A stretch of DNA of 64,000 nucleotides, from positions 1 to 64,000 of the forward strand of contig JAGFJJ010000058.1 in the NCBI GenBank assembly GCA_024102815.1, in the 5' to 3' direction. The position numbers were made by a program, and so were the translations under genes. Shown here piece after piece: positions 53,793-60,990 of the stretch (within the stretch, counting starts at the first letter, position 1; every line of letters begins with the position of its first letter). A model generated the notes under the pieces. That model saw only the letters and a list, made by a program, of their open reading frames with translations. It searched no databases and was not told the DNA's origin. The DNA is from Phycisphaerae bacterium (GTDB lineage: Bacteria > Planctomycetota > Phycisphaerae > UBA1845).

Positions 53793-54292
53793 GCTGAGCC
53801 TTTCCAATGGGTTTCTCGGATACGTGCGAGTTCGTCGATCACAATCGGCGGTCGCGAGGCCGCGCGGTTGGAGCCTGCGGCTCGGCACGCGTGTGGAGGA
53901 TGTCCGCCGGACTGCCTCTCCCCGGCCGTGCCTTGGCCGAGGTTTTCAGGTTACTGATTAGCATATGAACGCGGACGGCGAGCGTCATATTGCGCGAGGG
54001 CGGGATATGTCAGGGTTGTAAGGAGAACCCGGGACGCCAAAGGTCGGGCAGCGGGTTGGAGTATTGCAGCACGCTTCGCCTTGTCGAAACGCCGCGCGGC
54101 AGAGTGTTTGCGCGACGGTATGATTTGCTTGATGGCTTTCATAACCCAGTCCACGCAGGGGCCCGAGGCAACGGATCTAAACTTGGTCCGCAGGGCGGCT
54201 CCCACGAAAATGCGATCAAGATAGAAAAGAGGATATATGCGACCCCGAGGGCGGTGCAGACATCCCGCCCAAGCGTCGGAAGGAGGGAAGCA
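53793..54292. other. Intergenic region of the repeat-rich islet
   Basis: A 500-base gap with one 83-bp direct-repeat copy (53939-54021). Some open frames exist on both strands but none shows codon bias, a ribosome site or a protein feature that persuades me. Codon frames past the repeat on the plus strand run into the downstream gene by chance. Confidence 0.45.
53939..54021 (+). repeat. 83-bp direct repeat, copy 1
   Basis: Starts GAGGTTTTCAGGTTACTGAT and ends CAGGGTTGTAA. It matches 55233-55315 in the same orientation with about ten differences (~88% identity by hand). The copies flank the gene at 54293-55141. No coding potential is shared: the frame open in copy 1 is stopped in copy 2. Confidence 0.85.
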
Positions 54293-55141
54293 ATGAGAAA
54301 ACAAAATGAACGCGGTATCCATCTGGAGCGACGCATTCTGCGGCTTCGATGTGTCTGGCATTGCATGTTTCTCCCGACGTGGCTCGTCTTTGCCGGCGTC
54401 GGCTGTGCGTCCCCCGCGGTTGATTGGGTCTTGACGGCGGAGAATGCTCATCGATGGGTCATATTGCCGTCTCATGACGATTTTCGCGCGGAGGTACTCC
54501 GGATCGCGGACTCCTGCGTGAACGACACTGATGAGTTTCTTTATCGCATAGCCAGTTTGCGACCTCGCGAGTGGGTCATCATTAGTGAAGACAGCGAAGT
54601 TTTTGGAAAATTCGCGTCCGCTCTATTGCGTCTGGAGGACGGCCGCGTGCGATTCGTGACGAATTATTGGAAGCGGGCTTTAACGGTTGATATGGGACAA
54701 TGGCCGGAGTGTGACGTCCTATGCGATTGGGTGAAGGACTCGATTCAAGCCGTTGGCGCGGCCGTTGCACCCTACGCCATTGAACGAGATCCCATCCGGC
54801 CCCAGACACGAAATGTACTGGAACTGGCAAACCGGCTGTCGGAACTGCCGATTCCCGCAACCGATGTTGCCTGGGCGGGGGATGACGTTGCCATTCTGAC
54901 GGTCTCCTGGCAAACCGACGGAGGGCAAGGCCAACTTGTTTTTGATACGTTTTGGGTTGGATCATGGCGGGACCGACAAGAGCTTCCGCAGGACAGACGC
55001 GTCTTCGATAGCGTCCATCAGATTTGGACGCTGCTGTTGCAGGAATCCACCGCCGAGTCCCCGCCTGTCTGGCATATTCGAGCGAAGTTGCCCAAGGATG
55101 TCGTCCCCGAACGATCTGCGTCAGAGGCAAGATCGCCTTGA
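54293..55141 (+). CDS. Unrecognised exported protein between direct repeats
   Basis: A 282-residue protein with AGGAGG before ATG 54293. The N-terminus has a basic start and a hydrophobic stretch (WHCMFLPTWLVFAGVG) ending in a lipobox-like GVGC, so it may be a lipoprotein. The rest is alpha/beta, with no family I recognise; Trp-rich blocks such as WVILPSHDDFRAEVLRI, EWVIISEDSEVFGKFASALL and TVSWQTDGGQGQLVFDTFWV. Its base composition looks lower in GC than the neighbours. It lies between 83-bp direct repeats and in an area of other unplaced genes, which suggests recent acquisition. Confidence 0.7.
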   Translation: MRKQNERGIHLERRILRLRCVWHCMFLPTWLVFAGVGCASPAVDWVLTAENAHRWVILPSHDDFRAEVLRIADSCVNDTDEFLYRIASLRPREWVIISEDSEVFGKFASALLRLEDGRVRFVTNYWKRALTVDMGQWPECDVLCDWVKDSIQAVGAAVAPYAIERDPIRPQTRNVLELANRLSELPIPATDVAWAGDDVAILTVSWQTDGGQGQLVFDTFWVGSWRDRQELPQDRRVFDSVHQIWTLLLQESTAESPPVWHIRAKLPKDVVPERSASEARSP

Positions 55142-55232
55142 TTGCGATCGGCTACGATAGGGGCACCAAAGTCGTTGAGAACAGATCTCGATGCGCGACG
55201 ATCTCGAGGATAACATGCGCTGCGCTTTGCGC

Positions 55233-55315
55233 GAGGCTTTCACGTTACTTATTAGCTTATGAACACGGACGGCTAGCGTCATATTGCGCGAGGACGGAAG
55301 ATGTCAGGGTTGTAA
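55233..55315 (+). repeat. 83-bp direct repeat, copy 2
   Basis: Starts GAGGCTTTCACGTTACTTAT and ends CAGGGTTGTAA; about 88% identical to 53939-54021 and in the same orientation. It lies 91 bases past the end of the enclosed gene. Confidence 0.85.
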
Positions 55316-55420
55316 ACTGAGGGAGCACTGCTCGATAGCAGTTAAACGTTGGCGTATTCAGTCAGTCGGGTCGGCCGCTTACGGGGACAGAAGGCCAGCG
55401 ATTGGAGCAGCCGGACGAAT

Positions 55421-56275
55421 TCAGTGGTCCGTCACGGGGGGATCAAGCACCCAGTCGGCTCCGAAGGCCAAATAGACGTTGCCACCCGCGATAGCAAACG
55501 CGTGCCAATCTTCGGTTCCATGCCCGTCGAGATAAAGCGCTTCCATTTCGACATCACGACGTCGAATCGCGCCATCTATCGGCGCTGCGGGTCCGCTCTC
55601 GGCCCACTTTAGAATCCGATCCAGCAAGCGCTGGGCCGCTGGAACATCCATCGAAGTGCAGGCCAGGAGCCGATCTCGCGCGTTCGGGATCAGTAGTCGT
55701 GCGCGGGCCAGCGGCGACACGGTCAGGTCACCAGCCGAAACGCCCTCGGCAGCGCGATAACAAGGAGGCATCTCCAGCAACCAGGCGTCGATCAGTTCGG
55801 ATCGCGTCGTGCGAGGAAATACGGATAGGTCCGGAAGGGAATCAAATCGCTGCTGCCATTCCGTCCATATTGTCTCGGGAACGTGGATTGCACCATTTCC
55901 TCCGAGCGCATCAAGGCAGCGATAGGCACCGCCGATGTCGGAGTCAAAGACCGGGCGTGTCCAGATGATCGAGTCACTCAATCGCGTGATTTGCACATAG
56001 CCGTGGCTGTTGCAACCCGCGCAGCCACATTGCTCACACAAGAGCACCTGCACGGGGTTTCCCCCCGCCCACTCGACGCGCTCCATGGAATTGCACAGTA
56101 CCTGGCCGCAGGTGACGGCGCGGGTCCATGTCGGGTTCTGCTGGCCGGACGAGCTGAAGTCCGGTGACCATGTGTCGAACGAGGTTGATTCGGTAGATAA
56201 CAACTCCGGTTCACCGTTGCTTCGTTTCAGGCGCGTCCGGTAGGACCCCTTCGGGGTCGGTGTATTGGAATGCAC
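55421..56275 (-). CDS. Hypothetical protein with a Cys-rich cluster
   Basis: Up to 284 residues. A CEQCGCAGC cluster near residue 80-90 followed by NSHGYVQITRLSDSIIWTRP looks like a zinc or [Fe-S] knuckle in front of a beta domain; the C-terminal half is helical (IPNARDRLLACTSMDVPAAQ). There is no signal peptide or membrane segment. The GTG start at 56275 lies within a hairpin repeat (TPKG-like reading), so the first ~15 residues may not be real; a later start is possible. I do not know the family. The order with the genes at 54293 and 56475 suggests a small variable islet. Confidence 0.6.
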   Translation of the reverse strand: MHSNTPTPKGSYRTRLKRSNGEPELLSTESTSFDTWSPDFSSSGQQNPTWTRAVTCGQVLCNSMERVEWAGGNPVQVLLCEQCGCAGCNSHGYVQITRLSDSIIWTRPVFDSDIGGAYRCLDALGGNGAIHVPETIWTEWQQRFDSLPDLSVFPRTTRSELIDAWLLEMPPCYRAAEGVSAGDLTVSPLARARLLIPNARDRLLACTSMDVPAAQRLLDRILKWAESGPAAPIDGAIRRRDVEMEALYLDGHGTEDWHAFAIAGGNVYLAFGADWVLDPPVTDH

Positions 56276-56334
56276 TGCATTCCGTGGGCGGCGCTGCGCT
56301 TGCCCACGGCTATGATCTTATACCCCTTCGGGGT
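56243..56334. repeat. Clustered hairpin repeats
   Basis: Three perfect hairpins: GACCCC-TTC-GGGGTC (56244-56258), CCGTGGGC-N12-GCCCACGG (56282-56309) and ACCCC-TTC-GGGGT (56322-56334). The first and third have the same core and read TPKG on the minus strand. Such clusters look like remnants of a palindromic repeat element. Confidence 0.7.
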
Positions 56335-56474
56335 GTAGCCAAGGTGCGTATCGCGCTTGCGAGTGCGATGGCCCAAGGTCGGAGGGCAGAGGCCGGAAGA
56401 AAGACGGTACATCATTGAGGCATGCAAACCGCGGGCCCTACGGGACTGGCTCAAGGATTTGGGCTGGGAGAACT

Positions 56475-56780
56475 TCACCTCTCCTTGCGACAATATACTA
56501 CTCGGCCGGGCTGCTCTAGCTCGCGAAATGGTCGAGGATCGCATATTATCTCGACTCTTAGTTCACCCTTACCTCCAGCATAGTCCGCAAAGTCGGCGAC
56601 TATCTCGTCAATCTCTTCTCGATCGTCAGGATCATCGCGTTCGAGTACGAAGCGGATGAAAGTGCCTCCCTGTGGCAGCAATTCGAGCGTGACCTGACGC
56701 ATGTTCCACGAGACACAGCCTGTCAATGCCTGTACGAGGCTAAGAACCTCGCGATTCTCTCTTTCCAAATCTCTCTGCAT
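56475..56780 (-). CDS. Small immunity-like protein
   Basis: A 101-residue acidic protein from ATG 56780 (MQRDLERENREVLSLVQALT). The layout ALTGCVSWNMRQVTLELLPQ, then IRFVLERDD, an Asp/Glu-rich helix (REEIDEIVADFADYAGG) and the end PGRVVYCRKER recalls small immunity-like families that accompany polymorphic toxins. I could not name one, and no toxin gene is seen. AAGGA is too close to the ATG to act as a standard ribosome site. Its context is a repeat-rich, otherwise empty area. Confidence 0.55.
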   Translation of the reverse strand: MQRDLERENREVLSLVQALTGCVSWNMRQVTLELLPQGGTFIRFVLERDDPDDREEIDEIVADFADYAGGKGELRVEIICDPRPFRELEQPGRVVYCRKER

Positions 56781-56880
56781 TCCTTGGCATCAATCCAAAT
56801 GCATTTCCTTCGACCCGTACTCATTCCGATTCTGACGGCCCCCCACTCCGACGGACTGCGCAGGCAAAAGCCTGCGGCTC

Positions 56881-56930
56881 AGAAGAGGTGCGTCGGGGAC
56901 GCACCCTACGAAGATGGTCCGCATGGCGAA
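56881..56930. repeat. Dispersed palindromic repeat, inverse orientation
   Basis: AGAAGAGGTGCGTC-GGG-GACGCACC then CTACGAAGATGGTCCGCATGG (split core at 56887-56905). It is the reverse-complement copy of the element at 50979-51066, including flanks outside the core. Confidence 0.75.
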
Positions 56931-56986
56931 CCCTGCGGGACTTTCGATTCTCGCGAATGACAAACTCAACCACGCGGATACCCACG

Positions 56987-58822
56987 TTACCACTTCGGCA
57001 CAGGTGCCGGAAGAGTGGCACTCTTGCCCACTTCGGGCGGGGTGAAGGGAACGAACCGGCCGTCGTGCCATTGAAGCCACAGGAGCGAGGCGTCTTCCAA
57101 CGGGCGGAAGAAACGGAACGTGGCCGACGCGGGGAGGCCCTCGCCGTTCAGTTCTCCCACTTCTATCGTCACGCCGGGAAGTTCGATGTGCTCGCCCCCT
57201 TTGAACGCGACCTGCGGACCGCGGAAGACGCGGTCGAAGGGACTCCTCAGGTAGCCGCCTTCGGGCGTGACTTCCAGCGTGCGCTCGTCGAGTCGCTTGA
57301 GGGTCAGTCCGTCCATGCTCGATCCGAGGACGCGAACGTGGGCGGGGATCGGGTCGCCCGCCAAGGCACGGCGGACGGGAAGATAGCCGATGTGAAAGGC
57401 GCTCGGCGGATTGACGATGATCACGTCCTTGTGTTCCACGTCGTTGGGTAGCGCTGCGCCGACTTCGAGCTGCCCGGTGATGCGCTGCGGTCCCAGGGGC
57501 ATGGCGGCGCGAAAGGGCTTTGCGGCCGGGGCGATAAGCCCGTGTACGAGCACCAACAACGCCGCGACCGTCGTCGCGGGCCAACTCACACGGAAGCGCG
57601 GGATCGTCGCGCGGGTGCTCCCCAGTGCCGAGGTGACGAACCGCCCGATGAGCCCCAGCGCGGCGAAGCTGACGAAGAGCAGGTTGCGGTCCGAGGGGAT
57701 GGTGACGCAACAGGGCACGATCGCGGCGAGGGTGGAGAAGGCGAAGAACCGCGCGGCGGCGTCGCGGCGGAGCAGCGGAATCATCACCAGAATCAGGACG
57801 GCCGTGAGGGCGATCCCGGCGATCCAGAGCGCGGTCTGCACAGACGGGCTGAGGAATGCGCCGGTCTCGGCGGGGACGCCGCCGAAAGCGCTGAGGAGGA
57901 CGGCCGGGGCGCGGTGGAGTAGCGCGGCGAGGAATCCTCCGGGGTCGCGCACCGGATCGGTGTAGAGGCCCATGGCTTCGCTGCCGAAGCCCATCCACGA
58001 CCAGGAGATCCGCCAAGCGGCGCCGACGAGGACGTACGGTGCCAGGGCGATGAGGCGCGAAGCCCAGGATCGCCGCCCGAGGAAAATCTCGTAGCCCAGC
58101 AGGAATGCTCCGGCGGTAACGGCCCCCTCGGAGGAGAGCAGCGCGGCGAGGAAGAGGATCGGGGCAAGGGCCGCGGCGAGCCCGCTCTGGTCGCGTCTCC
58201 AGCGAATGTGGGCCCACAGGGTCGCGATGCCGAACATGGCGGCGAGGACGGCGTTGCGGTTGGCGATCCAGCCCGCGGGCGTGGCGTGGGAGTCGTCCAC
58301 GGCGAAGAGCAGCGCGGCGACGAGCAGGCCGGGGCCGGAGCCGAGCAATCCGCGATAAGCCAATACTGCGAAAAGGACCAGGAAACCGTACCAGAACAGG
58401 CTCTGGAGATGCATCAACACGGCGGAGTTCGGCCAGAGGGCATCATCGAGCCAGTGCGTTGCCCACGCCAGTGGTCGCAGGAAGCTGGATTTCACGTCGG
58501 GATGGGTCCACCAGGGAACGATGCCGATATCGCGCAACCTATGGTTGGTTAATGGTTTACCGTCGAGAAAGGTGAAGAGCCCGGTGGGCGTGTTCTGGTT
58601 AGGGATGGCCAGTTCGGAGGCAAGGGTCGGACCGGTCATCACCAGGCGATGAATGATGTCATCGCCCTCCCAGCCCGCCCGGAGGCAGGGCAGCATCAGC
58701 GTTACGGCAAGGGCCGCGGTCAGCGGCGCCAGGACGGTAGCGGATCTCCGGGTGGGTCGAGGCCCGCGAATGCGCGTCTTGGCTTGTCGAGGCGGAGATT
58801 CGAGCTCGAGCGCGAGGGTCAT
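56987..58822 (-). CDS. Polytopic GT-C-like membrane glycosyltransferase candidate
   Basis: A 611-residue protein with ~11 membrane helices and a first periplasmic loop that has GWEGDDIIHR, an acidic pair near the first helix as in GT-C enzymes that use lipid-phosphate sugars. Further GT-C-like features are SFLRPLAWATHWLDDALW and HATPAGWIANRNAVLAAMFG. A C-terminal soluble domain (~430-611) is beta-rich. The neighbours, a GT4 transferase and a PlsC-like protein on the other strand, fit glycolipid or cell-envelope synthesis. It might equally be a dolichol-phosphate-mannose-type protein glycosyltransferase. The assignment is by architecture only. Confidence 0.65.
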   Translation of the reverse strand: MTLALELESPPRQAKTRIRGPRPTRRSATVLAPLTAALAVTLMLPCLRAGWEGDDIIHRLVMTGPTLASELAIPNQNTPTGLFTFLDGKPLTNHRLRDIGIVPWWTHPDVKSSFLRPLAWATHWLDDALWPNSAVLMHLQSLFWYGFLVLFAVLAYRGLLGSGPGLLVAALLFAVDDSHATPAGWIANRNAVLAAMFGIATLWAHIRWRRDQSGLAAALAPILFLAALLSSEGAVTAGAFLLGYEIFLGRRSWASRLIALAPYVLVGAAWRISWSWMGFGSEAMGLYTDPVRDPGGFLAALLHRAPAVLLSAFGGVPAETGAFLSPSVQTALWIAGIALTAVLILVMIPLLRRDAAARFFAFSTLAAIVPCCVTIPSDRNLLFVSFAALGLIGRFVTSALGSTRATIPRFRVSWPATTVAALLVLVHGLIAPAAKPFRAAMPLGPQRITGQLEVGAALPNDVEHKDVIIVNPPSAFHIGYLPVRRALAGDPIPAHVRVLGSSMDGLTLKRLDERTLEVTPEGGYLRSPFDRVFRGPQVAFKGGEHIELPGVTIEVGELNGEGLPASATFRFFRPLEDASLLWLQWHDGRFVPFTPPEVGKSATLPAPVPKW

Positions 58823-59028
58823 GGTCGGAATGGGTATCGCCGGGGGTTATCCCCTACCCGCAATCCGTTGCGGGGGGAACGGACCATTCTCGCGTTCGGC
58901 CTGGAAATGTTCAATGCCTTCGGCGTCTCGAGGACGATGAGGCGGGTTCAGGCGTTACGGCGTTGAAACGGGGTCCTCAGGGCGGACTACGTTGCGTAAC
59001 CTTCGATCGCCGCTAGGATACTGCCCCG

Positions 59029-60273
59029 ATGGCGCGGTTGAACGAATTCCATATTGTCGTATTTACGGACACCTTTTTCGAGACCAATGGGGTGGCGTCC
59101 TACTACCGGATGCTGCTCGACTGGTCGCGGTCCACGCCGGGCGTGCGGGTGACCATCGTCTGCCCCAAGCGGCACGACCTGGAGGGGGCGGAATATGGGC
59201 ATGATGTGATCCCCATCCAGGGCAGCGTGCAGTTCCGCAACCCGTTCTACAAGGACCTGGTGCTGGGTTACTTCTCCGGGCCGGCGGTCCGCAAGATCCT
59301 GCAGAATCTGTCGGGGCCGAAAGTTGTGCACATCGCGACCTCGGGAGCGGTGGGCGTGACCGGGGCCACGGTCGCCCGGAAGATGGGCCTGCCGGTCGTG
59401 GGGTATTATCACACGGACCTGCCGCATTACGGGAAACTGTACGGGGAAAGCCTCGCGGGACGGCTCGGCGGGTGGATCGGGTTGCAGGTGGCGCTGACGT
59501 GCGAGCGGCTGGCGTTTGCCAAGTGCGACATGATGTGCGTGCCGAGCGAGACGGCGGGCAAGACCGCGCGGATGTTCTTCGAGGGACCGATCCGGGTTAT
59601 TCCGAATCCGGTGCCGGTACGTAGGTTTCAGCCTGCGGCGTCGCGGCAGGGCTCGTTCCGGCAGAAGTACGCGGCGGACGGGCGGGTGCTGGCCGTGGTG
59701 GTGGGACGCATCGCCAAGGAAAAGAATCTCGACCTGATCTGCGAGCTGTTGATCCGGGATCCGCGGATCGCGCTCGTTTTCGTGGGCGACGGCCCGTACG
59801 CGGCGACGCTGCGGCAGCGCTGGGGGGCGACGATTACGGGATTCCTGCGAGGTCAGGCGCTGCTCGACGCGTTTCAGCAGGCGGACGCGCTGGTGCAATT
59901 GTCGGAAAGTGAGACGTTCGGGCTCGCGCTGGTGGAGGCGATGGCGAGCGGGCTTCCGGCGTTCGTGCTCCGCTCTCAGGGATTCGTGGCCAACCTGGAG
60001 GGCGAATGCGGCGTGGACGTGCTGGAGCGCGGCGATCTGCCGGAGCTGGCGGATCGATGCGTGGCGCTGGTGCGCGACGCGGAGCGTCACGCCCGGGCGG
60101 GAGAGCAGGCCCGGCAGTTCGTGCAATCGATTTCCTCCGAGGTGATATTCCCCCGCCTCAGCGCCTACCATCGCCAGGCGCTGGGCCGCGAGCAGATCCT
60201 GGAATCGGGTTACGTTCCGGCGGAGGCCGTGGTCGCCCCCGAGGCGGAGACCGTTTCCGTTCATGCCGTCTGA
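59029..60273 (+). CDS. GT4-family glycosyltransferase
   Basis: A 414-residue retaining glycosyltransferase with two Rossmann domains. The N-terminal domain has VVFTDTFFETNGVASYYRML and a GYYHTDLPHY acceptor segment; the C-terminal donor site has VVVGRIAKEKNLDLI, FVGDGPYAATLRQR, SESETFGLALVEAMASGLPA and the E-x7-E pair typical of GT4. Members of this form often add glucose or mannose to diacylglycerol or lipid carriers, which fits the PlsC-like gene 14 bases behind. ATG 59029 is chosen, AGGA upstream. It is divergent from the GT-C-like gene across 206 bases. Confidence 0.93.
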   Translation: MARLNEFHIVVFTDTFFETNGVASYYRMLLDWSRSTPGVRVTIVCPKRHDLEGAEYGHDVIPIQGSVQFRNPFYKDLVLGYFSGPAVRKILQNLSGPKVVHIATSGAVGVTGATVARKMGLPVVGYYHTDLPHYGKLYGESLAGRLGGWIGLQVALTCERLAFAKCDMMCVPSETAGKTARMFFEGPIRVIPNPVPVRRFQPAASRQGSFRQKYAADGRVLAVVVGRIAKEKNLDLICELLIRDPRIALVFVGDGPYAATLRQRWGATITGFLRGQALLDAFQQADALVQLSESETFGLALVEAMASGLPAFVLRSQGFVANLEGECGVDVLERGDLPELADRCVALVRDAERHARAGEQARQFVQSISSEVIFPRLSAYHRQALGREQILESGYVPAEAVVAPEAETVSVHAV

Positions 60274-60287
60274 GGTCGCGTCCGGTT

Positions 60288-60965
60288 GTGAGTCCTTCCA
60301 AACGCTGGGCCTGGTCTTCGATCCGTATCGCGATCGGTGTGTATCAGCGGGTGTTCATGCGGCTGCACGTATGGGGGCGGGAGAACATCCCTGCGGGTCC
60401 GAAGATCTTCGTGACCAACCACATCAGCACGCACGACTCCTTCTGGGTGATGCCGCTGTTTGGAACTCCATTGCACATTGTCATCGGCCCGGGCTATCAG
60501 AAGCGTGCGGTGGCGCCGATCCTGGACTGGCTGGAGCAGATCAACGCGTTGCCGGAACATCGCGGGAGCGTGGTGTCCAAGGCGGTCGGGTATCTGGAGA
60601 AAGGCGAGTCGGTGTACATTGCGCCCGAGGGCGACGCGCAGGAGCTGTTCCAGCTTGGCCGGTTTTATCCGGGGGTCGCGCGGATTTATCGTGGGGCGCG
60701 GGTGCCGATCGTTCCCGTGGCGCTGGCGGCGCCCAAGCGGGCCATGTGGCGGGCGCCGATCCGGGAGGTTGTCGACGGAAGAGTGTATGAAACAAAAACG
60801 GTTCTACGCGGGCCCTTTTGCATCAACGTCGGTGAGGCGATGATGCCCGAACTTCCTCCGGGATCGGACCGGGAGCAGGAGGCGGCTGTCCTCGACGCGC
60901 TGCACGGGCGGATGAATGCGCTGCTGGAGGACATTCGCGTGAACAAGTTCTGGATGGAGACATAG
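60288..60965 (+). CDS. plsC: PlsC-like 1-acylglycerol-3-phosphate acyltransferase
   Basis: A 225-residue acyltransferase. The catalytic NHISTHDSF gives the HX4D motif, EGDAQELFQLGRFYPG the PEGT-like motif and VPIVPVAL the last block. It has an N-terminal amphipathic helix rather than a clear membrane span. The start GTG 60288 lies 14 bases after the GT4 stop, with GAGG upstream; the open frame before it overlaps the GT4 gene in another frame and is rejected. It makes phosphatidate or a glycolipid acyl chain; whether it is the housekeeping PlsC is uncertain because a GT4 gene precedes it. Confidence 0.85.
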   Translation: MSPSKRWAWSSIRIAIGVYQRVFMRLHVWGRENIPAGPKIFVTNHISTHDSFWVMPLFGTPLHIVIGPGYQKRAVAPILDWLEQINALPEHRGSVVSKAVGYLEKGESVYIAPEGDAQELFQLGRFYPGVARIYRGARVPIVPVALAAPKRAMWRAPIREVVDGRVYETKTVLRGPFCINVGEAMMPELPPGSDREQEAAVLDALHGRMNALLEDIRVNKFWMET

Positions 60966-60990
60966 CGCGGCGTTCGGCGCCAGGGAACGG

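Noticed and set aside
54139..54366. Minus-strand frame with a hydrophobic stretch in the islet
   Set aside because: Overlaps the start of the gene at 54293, lacks a ribosome site and shows no family.
58987..60264. 425-codon minus-strand open frame over the GT4 gene
   Set aside because: Antisense shadow of a good glycosyltransferase match.
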